From NCBI RefSeq assembly GCF_035277725.1, contig NZ_DATEJY010000203.1, positions 1 through 22,874 on the forward strand: a stretch of DNA of 22,874 bases, in the 5' to 3' direction. Shown piece by piece: positions 6,631 to 16,049 of the stretch (the first letter of the stretch is position 1; each line of letters starts with the position of its first letter). The stretch comes from Dyella_B sp035277725 (GTDB lineage: Bacteria; Pseudomonadota; Gammaproteobacteria; Xanthomonadales; Rhodanobacteraceae). Both the position numbers and the translations under genes were made by a program. The notes beneath the pieces are model-generated. The model worked only from the letters and a program-made list of their open reading frames with translations. It had not been told where the DNA came from and ran no database searches.

Positions 6631-9336
6631 ATGGAAGCCACTCGCGACCCTGAATTCCTGCCCCACGACGGCCCGCTGCGCGAAGACGTGCACCGGCTCG
6701 GTGCGATGGTGGGACGCATGTTGGCCGAGCAGGGTGGCGAAGGCTTCTTTCAGCGCGTGGAGCAGGTGCGCACGGCCTCTATCCGCCGCCGCCGCGAAGG
6801 CCGCGCGGTGGATGATCTGGCCGAGTCGCTGGCCGGGCTGGATGCTGAAGCCGCCGAAGCGCTGGCCCGCGGATTTGCCACTTACTTCCAGGCCGTCAAT
6901 ACCGCCGAGCGCGTGCACCGCATCCGCCGACGCCGCGATTACCAGCGTGAAAGCGGCACCGCGCAGCCCGAATCGTTGCTCGATGTGCTGCAGCGCCTGA
7001 AGGAGCAGAACGTCGGCGCCGATGAGCTGCTGCAATGGCTGTACAAACTGAAGGTGGAGCCGGTGTTCACCGCGCATCCCACTGAAGCGATTCGCCGCTC
7101 CCTGCTCGAAAAGGAACAGGCGATCGTGCGCGCGCTGGTCGACAACTTCGATCCCACCCGCACGCCGCAGGAGCGCAAGGAAGACGACGACCGCATCTTC
7201 ATGGCGCTTTCGGCTGGCTGGCAGACGGCGGAGGCCTCGCCGATCCGTCCCAGCGTGCAGGACGAACATCATCACGTCGGCTTCTATCTCGCCAACCCGA
7301 TCTATCGCATCGTGCCCGCGTTCTACGAACTGCTTGCCGATGCATTGCAGGAGGTATACGGCGTTGCCGTGCCACTGCCGCGCTTGTTGAGCTTCGCTAC
7401 GTGGGTAGGTGGCGATATGGACGGCAACCCGAACGTCGGCGCCGACACCATCGCCAACAGCCTGGCCACGCAGCGTGCGCACGTGCTGGAACATTACATG
7501 GCGGACGTCGACGTGTTGGCGCGTCTGCTCAGCCAGACGGACGATCGCGTCGCGTTCGAACCCTCGTTGCTGAAGCGGCTGGCGGATTATCGCGAACAGT
7601 TTCCGCGTGCCGCCGCCACCATTCGCCCGCGCCATGCGGACATGCCCTATCGCTGCCTGCTCACCCTGATCCGCGCACGGCTCGAAGCCACACTCGAAGA
7701 TGGGCATGCAGAGGGTTATCAGTCTGCCGACGAACTGATCGACGACCTGCTGTTGATCGTGCACGGACTGATCGATCATCGCGGCCTCAACGCGGGCGCT
7801 TATGCGGTGCGTCGCTTGATCTGGCGTGTGCGCACCTTTGGCTTTCACATGGCGCGCCTGGACGTGCGGCAGGATTCACGCGTGCACGATGATTCGCTGG
7901 CGGCCTTGTTGCGCGACGAAACGTGGACGCAGCGTGCGCCGGCAGAACGCGTCGGTGTGTTGCGGCCCTATGCGGGCGGTGAACGTGTGCTTGAAAAAAA
8001 CGACGATGCTCAGGCGGAATCTTTGCGCGCGGTATTCGCGACCCTGCACGAGTCGCGGCAGCGTTACGGCACCGATGCGACAGGGTTGTACATCATCAGC
8101 ATGGCGCGCTCGGCTGCCGACGTGCTCGCCGTGCTGGCCTTGGCGAGATACGGCGGCCTCGTCAATGGCACCCACGTTCCGCTGGATATCGCGCCGCTGT
8201 TCGAAACCGTCGATGATCTGAAGAACGCACCCAATACCTTGCGCGCCTTGCTCGACGATCCCGTTTATCGCGATCATCTGCGCGCCCGCGACGATTGCCA
8301 ATGGGTGATGCTGGGTTACTCCGACAGCGGCAAGGATGGCGGTACGTTGGCTTCGCGCTGGGGCTTGCAGCGCGCGCAAGTGGAATTGATGGAACTCGCG
8401 GATCGGGCCGGCATTCGCCTGGCGTTCTTCCACGGTCGCGGCGGTTCGGCCAGCCGCGGTGGCGCGCGCATTACACCGGCGTTGATGTCGTCGCCGCGCG
8501 GTTCGATCAACGGCATCCTGCGCGTGACCGAGCAGGGCGAAGTCATTCATCGCAAGTACGGCATTCGCGCGCTGGCCCTGCGTAATCTGGAACAAACCGT
8601 CGGCGCTGTGTTGCGCGCCAGCGTGCGTCCGCGCGACGAAGATACACGCGAAGCGCAGTGGCGTGACGTGATGACCGCCATGGCCGTGCAAAGCCGCCGC
8701 GCTTATCGCGCCTTTGTCGACCGCGATGGCTTCGTCGATTACTTCCGCGCCGCGACACCGATCGACGTGATCGAGCAGATGGCACTCGGCTCGCGTCCCT
8801 CGCGCCGGCGCAGCATGCGTGGCGTGGAAGATCTACGCGCCATTCCATGGGTTTTCGCGTGGACGCAATGCCGCTCCATCATCACCGGCTGGTATGGCTT
8901 GGGCACTGCACTGGAAACCGCGGTTGCCCAGCACGGCGAGGCCGCCTTGGTGGAAATGGCGCGCGACTGGCCGTTCTTTGCCAACGCGTTGGACGACGTG
9001 GAAATGGTACTGGCCAAGTGCGATCTGGATATCGCCGAAGCATTCTCCAAGCTTGCCGGCCCGTTGCATGACACGTTCTTCGGCTTGATCCGCGAGGAAT
9101 TCGAACGCACTCGCCGTTGGCTGCTGAAGCTCAAGAACAGCAACGAACTGTTGCGTGACGATCCGCGTTTGTCGCTGTCGATCCGCCTGCGCAATCCCTA
9201 CGTCGATCCGATGAGCTTGATGCAGGTGGACCTGCTGCAACGCTGGCGTGCCACCGACCGCAACGACGATCATCTCTTGCGTGCGCTGGTGGCATGCGTG
9301 AACGGCGTCGCGCAGGGCTTGCAGAACACCGGCTGA
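6631..9336 (+). CDS. ppc: Phosphoenolpyruvate carboxylase
   Basis: PEP carboxylase makes oxaloacetate from phosphoenolpyruvate and bicarbonate, refilling the TCA cycle. The 901-residue product is close to the usual bacterial size of about 880-940. The start ATG 6631 has a GGAGG at 6620-6624. Family signatures are intact: VFTAHPTEAIRR with catalytic H149, GGDMDGNPNVG, GYSDSGKDGG with a conserved Lys at about 568, and the mobile catalytic loop FHGRGGSASRGG with H601 and following arginines. RNPYVDPMSLMQVDLLQRWR precedes the characteristic C-terminal GLQNTG, where the final residues bind the aspartate effector site in homologues. It is a single-gene unit read away from ahcY. A REP-like double hairpin begins directly after its stop. 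Confidence 0.98.
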   Translation: MEATRDPEFLPHDGPLREDVHRLGAMVGRMLAEQGGEGFFQRVEQVRTASIRRRREGRAVDDLAESLAGLDAEAAEALARGFATYFQAVNTAERVHRIRRRRDYQRESGTAQPESLLDVLQRLKEQNVGADELLQWLYKLKVEPVFTAHPTEAIRRSLLEKEQAIVRALVDNFDPTRTPQERKEDDDRIFMALSAGWQTAEASPIRPSVQDEHHHVGFYLANPIYRIVPAFYELLADALQEVYGVAVPLPRLLSFATWVGGDMDGNPNVGADTIANSLATQRAHVLEHYMADVDVLARLLSQTDDRVAFEPSLLKRLADYREQFPRAAATIRPRHADMPYRCLLTLIRARLEATLEDGHAEGYQSADELIDDLLLIVHGLIDHRGLNAGAYAVRRLIWRVRTFGFHMARLDVRQDSRVHDDSLAALLRDETWTQRAPAERVGVLRPYAGGERVLEKNDDAQAESLRAVFATLHESRQRYGTDATGLYIISMARSAADVLAVLALARYGGLVNGTHVPLDIAPLFETVDDLKNAPNTLRALLDDPVYRDHLRARDDCQWVMLGYSDSGKDGGTLASRWGLQRAQVELMELADRAGIRLAFFHGRGGSASRGGARITPALMSSPRGSINGILRVTEQGEVIHRKYGIRALALRNLEQTVGAVLRASVRPRDEDTREAQWRDVMTAMAVQSRRAYRAFVDRDGFVDYFRAATPIDVIEQMALGSRPSRRRSMRGVEDLRAIPWVFAWTQCRSIITGWYGLGTALETAVAQHGEAALVEMARDWPFFANALDDVEMVLAKCDLDIAEAFSKLAGPLHDTFFGLIREEFERTRRWLLKLKNSNELLRDDPRLSLSIRLRNPYVDPMSLMQVDLLQRWRATDRNDDHLLRALVACVNGVAQGLQNTG

Positions 9337-9412
9337 CGTAGGTTGGGGTGCGAACCCCAACACTACCATGCTTGCACGGAGCGGAATGTTGGGGTTCGCA
9401 CCCCAACCTACG
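9337..9412. repeat. Perfect REP-like inverted pair (GTAGGTTGGGGTG type)
   Basis: A 26-base arm at 9337-9362 is repeated as an exact reverse complement at 9387-9412, with a 24-base spacer. Each arm also folds alone: TTGGGGT and ACCCCAA close over the tetraloops GCGA (left) and TCGC (right). The element begins on the base after the ppc stop codon. Shorter or degraded relatives lie at 10074-10111 and 18766-18790. Confidence 0.85.
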
Positions 9413-9445
9413 CGTCATCAGGAATCTCACGCAACGAGAACGTTT

Positions 9446-10072
9446 ATGGACCGACCCCTCAACAACTCTCCCCGCCTCGGCCCGCTGCCGCTGTTGATCT
9501 TCAGCTCGCGCTGGCTGCAACTGCCGCTGTACGTGGGCCTGATCGTGGCGCAGTGCGTCTACGTGTACCTGTTCGGCAAGGAACTGTGGCACCTGATCCA
9601 TGAAGCGCCGGGCCTCGGTGAGCAGGAAATCATGCTGATCGTGCTCGGTCTGATCGACGTGGTGATGATCTCCAATCTCTTGATCATGGTGATCGTCGGC
9701 GGCTATGAAACGTTCGTCTCGCGGCTTGGCCTGGATGGCCATCCGGATCAGCCCGAATGGCTGTCGCACGTGAATGCCTCGGTGCTGAAGGTGAAGCTGG
9801 CGATGGCAATCATCGGCATTTCATCCATTCATCTGCTCAAAACCTTCATCGCCGCCGGCACCTTGAACGGCCTGCCATTTTGTTCGCCGGAAGTGCTGGC
9901 CACGATTGCGCAGGCGAATGAAGGCGGCAGCATGCTCAAGTGCGCCACGCTAACCCCGGTGGGGGTGATGTGGCAGACCATCATCCATGTGGTCTTTATT
10001 GTTTCCGCGATCGGCATTGCGTGGACGGATCGCATCATGCATGTGCATGCGGCGAAGGCGGAAGATCATTGA
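9446..10072 (+). CDS. UPF0114/YqhA-family inner membrane protein
   Basis: From ATG 9446 this is a 208-residue protein; longer in-frame extensions read through the REP-like repeat and are rejected. It has about four membrane segments: the first at about 28-50 (LPLYVGLIVAQCVYVYLF), one around IMLIVLGLIDVVMISNLLIMVIVGG, one with the conserved HVNASVLKVKLAMAIIGISSIHLLKTFI, and a C-terminal TIIHVVFIVSAIGIAWTDR. Those central motifs, including the LIDVVMISNLLIMVIVGGYE block, identify the UPF0114 (YqhA) family, whose function is not established. The ribosome-binding site is weak. Repeats flank it on both sides, so it is probably transcribed on its own or by read-through from ppc. Confidence 0.88.
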   Translation: MDRPLNNSPRLGPLPLLIFSSRWLQLPLYVGLIVAQCVYVYLFGKELWHLIHEAPGLGEQEIMLIVLGLIDVVMISNLLIMVIVGGYETFVSRLGLDGHPDQPEWLSHVNASVLKVKLAMAIIGISSIHLLKTFIAAGTLNGLPFCSPEVLATIAQANEGGSMLKCATLTPVGVMWQTIIHVVFIVSAIGIAWTDRIMHVHAAKAEDH

Positions 10073-10073
10073 T

Positions 10074-10111
10074 CGTAGGTTGAGGTTCGCGTTCCGCTCA
10101 CCCCAACCTAC
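10074..10111. repeat. REP-like single hairpin between convergent genes
   Basis: It starts GTAGGTTGAGGTTCGCG and ends CACCCCAACCTAC, a degraded form of the GTAGGTTGGGGTG repeat with one long imperfect stem. It sits 1 base after the YqhA-family stop and 14 bases before the uup stop on the opposite strand. It could act as a shared transcript end, but no T-run follows. Confidence 0.7.
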
Positions 10112-10125
10112 TGGAGCGCAGGCAA

Positions 10126-12006
10126 TCAGCCATCCAGTTCCGTCCAGCGCGCATAGGCAGAATCCAATTCTGCCTGCACTTTCGCCAGGGCGTCGTTCGC
10201 CTTCTGGATCGCGGCGTTGTCCTGCTGATAGAACGAGGGATCGTTCATCGCCTCAGCATGTTTGGCGATCTCAGCCTCCAGCTGCTCGATGCGTGCCGGC
10301 AATTGTTCAAGCTCGCGTGCATCCTTGTAGCTGAGTTTGCGTTTCGGCTTGTCGCCGGTGCTGGCAGCAGTAGGTGCATCGGTCTGGCTGGGCTTCGTCG
10401 TTGGCGACGGCGATGCGGCAGAGATGCGCCCTGCTGGTTTCTGCCGCAACCAGTCGCTATAGCCGCCGACGTAGTCACCTACCTTGCCGCTGCCTTCCAG
10501 CACCAGCGTGCTCGACACCACGTTGTCGAGAAACTCGCGATCGTGCGATACCAGCAGCAGCGTGCCTTTGTATTCGGTGAGCAGTTCCTCCAGCAGCTCC
10601 AGCGTCTCGACGTCCAGATCGTTGGTGGGTTCGTCCATCACCAGCAGGTTGGATGGCTGTGCAAACAGCTTCGCCAGCAGCAGGCGATTGCGCTCGCCGC
10701 CGGACAGGCGCGTGATCGGCGCGCGGGCACGTTCGGGCGAGAACAGGAAGTCCTGCAGGTAGCCGATGATGTGCTTGCGTTGTCCGTTGAGCTCAATGTA
10801 TTCGCGGCCTTCGGCAACGTTATCCAGCGCGTTCAAGTTGTCGTTGAGCTGCGAGCGATGCTGGTCGAAATAAGCGATCTGAAGCCCCGTGCCGAGGCTG
10901 ACTTCGCCGCGTTGCGGTTTCAGTTCGCCGAGCATGATTTTCAGCAAGGTACTCTTGCCGGCGCCATTGGGGCCGATGATGCCGACGCGGTCGCCGCGCA
11001 TGATGGTGGTGCTGAGGTCATCGATCAGCACACGCCCCCCGTAGGCCTGATGCACGTGGTCCAGCTCGATGACTTTCTTGCCGGACGCCTGCGCATTGGC
11101 CAGCGCCATCTTGGCGTTGCCGCTAAGTTCGCGCCGCTCGGCGCGTTCGCGGCGCAACGCTTTCAATGCGCGTACGCGGCCTTCGTTGCGAGTGCGGCGC
11201 GCCTTGATGCCTTGGCGAATCCACACTTCTTCTTGCGCCAGCTTTTTGTCGAACAGGGCATTGGCTTGTGCTTCGGCGTGCAGGCGTTCTTCGCGGCGAC
11301 GCAGATAGTTGTCGTAATCCCCCGGCCAACTGGTGAGCTGGCCGCGATCGATTTCGACGATGCGTGTAGCCAACGCGCGCAAAAAACTGCGATCGTGCGT
11401 GATGAAAATGATGCTGCCTTCGAACTGCTTGAGAAAACCTTCCAGCCAGCCGATGGCTTCGATGTCCAGATGGTTGGTGGGCTCATCCAGCAACAGCACA
11501 TTTGGTTTGCGCACCAGTGCTTGCGCCAGCAATACGCGGCGCTTCATGCCGCCGGAAAGCGCGGCAAAATCCGTATCGGCAGGAAGCTCAAGTTTCGTCA
11601 GCACGTCACTGACGCGTCGATCCAGATCCCAGCCGTGTTGCGCTTCGATCTGATTCTGCACGTCGCCTAAGGCATCGAGATCGCCTTCGGCAAGCAGATG
11701 GTGGTAGCGCGCAAGCAATCGGCCGAGATCGCCAAGGCCTTCGGCCACCACATCGAAGACGCTGCCGGACGTGGCTTGCGGCACTTCTTGCGCCATGCGT
11801 GCGACGACCACGCCGCTTTGCACGCGCACTTCACCGTCATCCGGCTGCAATTCGCCGGAGATCAGTTTCATGAGGGTGGATTTGCCTTCGCCGTTACGAC
11901 CGACGATGCACACGCGCTCGTTGGCATCGATCGACAGATCGACGTGTTCGAGCAGAAGAGGGCCGCCGACGCTGAAGTCGAGGCGCTGGAGTTGAATAAG
12001 GGACAT
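10126..12006 (-). CDS. uup: ABC-F family ATPase Uup
   Basis: This 626-residue protein has two ATP-binding cassettes and no membrane segment, the ABC-F layout. Cassette 1 has Walker A GRNGEGKS (36-43), signature LSGGM (150-154) and Walker B LLLDEPTNHLD (171-181). Cassette 2 has GPNGAGKS (345-352), LSGGE (434-438) and LVMDEPTNDLD (455-465). A charged linker rich in Arg/Lys/Glu (about 235-300) joins them. After cassette 2 comes a Ser/Thr/Pro-rich hinge and a C-terminal coiled coil (about 560-626), the domain that distinguishes Uup from other ABC-F proteins. Uup is linked in E. coli to ribosome function and to precise excision of transposons. It is convergent with the YqhA-family gene and divergent from the carboxypeptidase. 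Confidence 0.94.
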   Translation of the reverse strand: MSLIQLQRLDFSVGGPLLLEHVDLSIDANERVCIVGRNGEGKSTLMKLISGELQPDDGEVRVQSGVVVARMAQEVPQATSGSVFDVVAEGLGDLGRLLARYHHLLAEGDLDALGDVQNQIEAQHGWDLDRRVSDVLTKLELPADTDFAALSGGMKRRVLLAQALVRKPNVLLLDEPTNHLDIEAIGWLEGFLKQFEGSIIFITHDRSFLRALATRIVEIDRGQLTSWPGDYDNYLRRREERLHAEAQANALFDKKLAQEEVWIRQGIKARRTRNEGRVRALKALRRERAERRELSGNAKMALANAQASGKKVIELDHVHQAYGGRVLIDDLSTTIMRGDRVGIIGPNGAGKSTLLKIMLGELKPQRGEVSLGTGLQIAYFDQHRSQLNDNLNALDNVAEGREYIELNGQRKHIIGYLQDFLFSPERARAPITRLSGGERNRLLLAKLFAQPSNLLVMDEPTNDLDVETLELLEELLTEYKGTLLLVSHDREFLDNVVSSTLVLEGSGKVGDYVGGYSDWLRQKPAGRISAASPSPTTKPSQTDAPTAASTGDKPKRKLSYKDARELEQLPARIEQLEAEIAKHAEAMNDPSFYQQDNAAIQKANDALAKVQAELDSAYARWTELDG

Positions 12007-12273
12007 GCCGCCATTCTACTGGCTCGCTCTTTGCTTTCCCTCTCTTGGCAGCCGGCGAAAGCTTCGCTTAAAGAAACTGACGCCAACTGTCGATACAAAT
12101 TTCGAACCACCGTCACCGCGACATAACGAAAATTTACGCCTTCGGGGCCGGTAAAATTCAATAAAACATGCACTTAGCATGGCAGATTAAAGCGTTTCCT
12201 CTGGAATTTGCGATGGTCATGCATTAAGGTTGCGCGACGCGGGGGCAGTACCGCGGTTTGGGAGTGAAAGGCC
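12007..12273. promoter_or_regulatory. Divergent intergenic region between uup and the D,D-carboxypeptidase gene
   Basis: This 267-bp region must hold the promoters of both divergent genes. Its middle (about 12120-12200) is clearly AT-richer than the flanks, with TAAAATTCAATAAAAC as the richest stretch. I could not pick a -35/-10 pair with confidence. GGAGTG at 12261-12266 is the ribosome-binding site of the plus-strand gene. Confidence 0.4.
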
Positions 12274-13368
12274 GTGGCGAACATCCAATCCATCCAGCCA
12301 ATGCAGTGGTTGAACCGGCTGTGGGGCCTGTTCGTGGCGGTGCTTTTGCTGGGCGTGGCCGGCTATGCCGGGGTGGCTCATGCGGGCTATGCCGCCATCG
12401 TGATTGACCCGGCCACGGGTGAGGTGCTTAGCGCGGTGAACGCGGATGAGCAGAACTACCCGGCCTCGCTGACCAAGATGATGACCCTCTACCTCACCTT
12501 CCAGGCGCTGCAGAGCGGCAAGCTGAAGGTGGATCAGGATCTGCCGGTTTCCAGCTGGGCCGCCTCGCGCGCACCGACCAAGCTCGGCCTGCGCACTGGC
12601 CAGACCATTTCCGTGAACGATTGCATCCTCGGCATGGTGACCAAGTCCGCCAACGACGCGGCGAGCGTGGTGGCCGAGAGCCTGGGCGGCAACGAAGGCC
12701 ATTTCGCGGAGATGATGACCGCGCAGGCCGCGCTGCTCGGCATGACCTCCACGCATTTCGCCAACGCCAACGGCTTGCCGGACCCGAACAACATCTCCAC
12801 CGCGCGCGACATGGCCAAGCTCGCCATGGCGCTGTATCGCGACTTTCCGCAGTACACGCATTACTTCTCCACCAAGGAATTCGTGTTCCGCGGCCAGCTG
12901 ATCCGCGGTCACAACAACTTGATGGACCGTTATCCCGGCATGGACGGTCTCAAGACCGGTTTCACCGACGCCTCCGGCTTCAACCTGGCTTCCACCGCCG
13001 TGCACGACGGGCGCCGCCTGTTCGCCGTGGTGCTCGGTGGTCGCAGCGCTTCCGCCCGTGACAATCTGATGGCCCGCCTGCTGGATGATGGCTTCGACAA
13101 CGAGCCGACGCCGGAAGAACTGGTCGCCCGGGCCGGCATGCCCAGCAGCACCCGTCGCGTGCTGTCGGCGCTGTCGCCGATCGAAACGGCGGAAGCGGAC
13201 GAGACCGCCCCGGCACATCGCCGCGCCTCGCGTGGCTGCACGCCACACCGCGGCAGAAGCTGCCCGCAGGTGGCCAAGACGCATCATCCCAAGTCCACCA
13301 CCCGGCTTGCGCATCGGCACAAGAGCAAGAAGGTGGTACTGGCTTCCAAGAGCGACGATCACGACTGA
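12274..13368 (+). CDS. Serine D-Ala-D-Ala carboxypeptidase (S11/PBP5-like)
   Basis: This 364-residue protein starts at GTG 12274, 7 bases after GGAGTG. Residues 1-37 are a signal peptide or anchor (hydrophobic FVAVLLLGVAGYAG, cleavage near VAHA). The three penicillin-binding active-site motifs are intact: S65-L-T-K68, S125-A-N127 and K227-T-G229. S11 enzymes remove the terminal D-Ala from peptidoglycan pentapeptides in the periplasm. Unlike DacA/PBP5, it has no recognisable PBP5 C-terminal domain or amphipathic membrane anchor after the catalytic domain. The last 60 or so residues are instead very basic, rich in His, Arg and Lys (RRASRG..., LAHRHKSKK). Such a tail may bind the cell wall or nucleic acid-like polyanions; this is inference. 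A strong terminator follows, so the gene is probably monocistronic. Confidence 0.9.
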   Translation: MANIQSIQPMQWLNRLWGLFVAVLLLGVAGYAGVAHAGYAAIVIDPATGEVLSAVNADEQNYPASLTKMMTLYLTFQALQSGKLKVDQDLPVSSWAASRAPTKLGLRTGQTISVNDCILGMVTKSANDAASVVAESLGGNEGHFAEMMTAQAALLGMTSTHFANANGLPDPNNISTARDMAKLAMALYRDFPQYTHYFSTKEFVFRGQLIRGHNNLMDRYPGMDGLKTGFTDASGFNLASTAVHDGRRLFAVVLGGRSASARDNLMARLLDDGFDNEPTPEELVARAGMPSSTRRVLSALSPIETAEADETAPAHRRASRGCTPHRGRSCPQVAKTHHPKSTTRLAHRHKSKKVVLASKSDDHD

Positions 13369-13418
13369 CGCTTCAATTCAGGCACGATCGGTCGTCTTAA
13401 AAGCATTCGGTACACAAC

Positions 13419-13448
13419 AAAAACCCCGTGGCATGCCACGGGGTTTTT
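13419..13448 (+). terminator. Strong intrinsic terminator after the D,D-carboxypeptidase gene
   Basis: The perfect 20-base palindrome CCCCGTGGCATGCCACGGGG (13424-13443) is preceded by five A and followed by five T. It therefore reads as a Rho-independent terminator on plus, and by symmetry could also stop minus-strand transcripts. Confidence 0.93.
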
Positions 13449-13469
13449 GCTTGCCGGACTCGCCTGTGC

Positions 13470-13531
13470 GGGCTGGGATGCAATCCCTGCATGGGTTGGC
13501 ATGGCAATGCTGGGATTACATCCCAGCCTAC
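13470..13531. repeat. REP-like inverted repeat pair, one arm degraded
   Basis: Same family as 969-1034. The right arm (13509-13531) is well kept, GCTGGGATTACATCCC followed by AGCCTAC. The left arm has lost its GTAG foot and reads GCGGGCTGGGATGCAATCCC. It sits between two intrinsic terminators, in the middle of the convergent gap. Confidence 0.75.
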
Positions 13532-13554
13532 GGCGAATATGGCCATCTGCCGCG

Positions 13555-13584
13555 AAAACAAAACGGGCCGCATAGCGGCCCGTT
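13555..13584 (-). terminator. Intrinsic terminator after metK
   Basis: On the minus strand AACGGGCCGC (13584-13575) pairs with GCGGCCCGTT (13571-13562) over a 3-base loop and is followed by TTTTGTTTT-like sequence. It lies about 27 bases beyond the metK stop. Confidence 0.88.
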
Positions 13585-13610
13585 GCTTATTGCGATTCGT
13601 AAGCCGGTGC

Positions 13611-14810
<1,200 letters not shown>

Positions 14811-14861
14811 CGTGGCTTATATCCTTCTTTACGGATAAAGAGATGGAAAGGGGAATTGCGC

Positions 14862-14890
14862 ATCATACACGCACTAGCCCGGGGTTTCAC
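14862..14890 (-). promoter_or_regulatory. Predicted sigma-70 promoter for metK
   Basis: On the minus strand GTGAAA (14890-14885) and TATGAT (14867-14862) are separated by exactly 17 bases. The -10 box matches at 5 of 6 positions. This would give a leader of about 45 bases. I saw no SAM-type riboswitch in the leader. Confidence 0.5.
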
Positions 14891-14969
14891 TGCCCAGTCT
14901 GGCATAGACATGTGACGGGTTCAGGCCGGATGCGGCAAATAGACGTCCAAACGAGGCGCGGCCGCGGCA

Positions 14970-15878
14970 TCAGGGGGCGGCGGCCAGCGGGTGGTCGTGG
15001 ATGAAGCGCAATACGTCATTCAGCGTGGGCGCTTCCGCCCGGAATGGCCGTGACAGGGCGAAGACCAGTGCGTTGTGGCTGATGCCCGGATACAAGCGCA
15101 AGGTCACGTCCTCATGCTGGGCTTGCAGGGCATACGCAAGTGACCGCGCATTCGAAGGCTCTACTTCGTGGTCCGCCAGTCCCTGCAACAGCAGCATCGG
15201 CGGTTCGGCGCCGCGCACGAAGCGCACCGGCTGTGCGCGCGCTTGCGATGCCGCATCACGGCCGAACATGCCGAGCATGTCTTTTTCGTTGGCGGGAATC
15301 GGCATGAAGTCGTAGCAGCCGGCCAGGCCGATAAAGCCGGCCAATTCGTCCGGGCGCAAGCCGTACGGGGCGAGCCATGACGGATCGGTCGTCAGCAGCG
15401 CGCCGATCTGCCCACCGGCGGAATGGCCCATGATGAAGATGTCGCCTGGCGCGGCGCCCAGTTCTTGCGCATGCCCGCGCGCCCATGCCACCGCGCGCGC
15501 AGCGTCTTGCATAAAGCCGTCCATGTTTACGTGCGGATATTTGCGGTAATCCGGAATCACCGTCACCACACCGTGCGCAGCCAGCGCCGTACCTACGAAG
15601 CGATACCACGAGCGCTCGCCGCGCACCCAGCTGCCACCGTAGAAAAACACCACGAGCGGTGCATGCGTGCTGCTGGCAGGGCGATAGATGTCCAACTTCA
15701 AACCATGTGTCGCATCAAAGACGACGCTGCGTTGCGCGTCGATGCCGGCACGGCGGTTGGTTGCATTCAAGCCGGCAAACAAGGTTCCTTCGCAGCCGTT
15801 GAGCACGATTGCTGTGCTCAGTAGCAACAGTGTGCGGCACACCATGCCGAGAGAAGAACGCGCGAAGGGTGAAGGCAT
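14970..15878 (-). CDS. Lipoprotein alpha/beta hydrolase (esterase/BD-FAE-like)
   Basis: With the start at ATG 15878 the protein has 302 residues and begins with a signal peptide ending in a lipobox, LLLLSTAIVLNGC, so C29 would be lipidated. An in-frame ATG at 15950 would add 24 residues ahead of the signal peptide and lies against a terminator, so the shorter form is preferred; neither start has a strong ribosome-binding site. The alpha/beta hydrolase fold is shown by the oxyanion motif FFYGGSW (the usual HGG has Tyr in place of His), the nucleophile elbow GHSAGG with S153, an acid at D236 in GLADHEV and H268 in GISHNAL. Such enzymes hydrolyse carboxyl esters. The substrate is unknown. It follows the LPMO gene on the same strand, but a terminator separates them. 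Confidence 0.85.
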   Translation of the reverse strand: MPSPFARSSLGMVCRTLLLLSTAIVLNGCEGTLFAGLNATNRRAGIDAQRSVVFDATHGLKLDIYRPASSTHAPLVVFFYGGSWVRGERSWYRFVGTALAAHGVVTVIPDYRKYPHVNMDGFMQDAARAVAWARGHAQELGAAPGDIFIMGHSAGGQIGALLTTDPSWLAPYGLRPDELAGFIGLAGCYDFMPIPANEKDMLGMFGRDAASQARAQPVRFVRGAEPPMLLLQGLADHEVEPSNARSLAYALQAQHEDVTLRLYPGISHNALVFALSRPFRAEAPTLNDVLRFIHDHPLAAAP

Positions 15879-15954
15879 CGTGGCACTGTCAGGAAAGCGA
15901 TTTGCCGATGATGCCCGTTTCGATGCCGCAAAGGTTTGCGAGGGCTTCATGACG

Positions 15955-15981
15955 AAACAAAGCCGGCAACGATGTGCCGGC
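15955..15981 (-). terminator. Intrinsic terminator after the LPMO gene
   Basis: On the minus strand GCCGGCA (15981-15975) pairs with TGCCGGC (15968-15962) across a 6-base loop, followed by TTTGTTT (15961-15955). It lies about 70 bases downstream of the LPMO stop codon and just before the lipoprotein hydrolase gene. Confidence 0.75.
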
Positions 15982-16049
15982 GTTGTTCCCTTTTCTTACC
16001 GCTCTGCTGATTTTGCTTTACAGAAGAAACGACGGTTTCGCCGCTCGAT

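Noticed and set aside
6628..7848. 406-codon open frame on minus opposite the first half of ppc
   Set aside because: Antisense shadow of ppc without recognisable domain or start signal.
10258..11670. 470-codon open frame on plus opposite uup
   Set aside because: Antisense shadow of the Uup gene with no start signal and no recognisable domain.
14811..14969. SAM-type riboswitch before metK
   Set aside because: No conserved SAM-I, SAM-II or SAM/SAH core was found in the leader, only a promoter-like pair and a ribosome-binding site.
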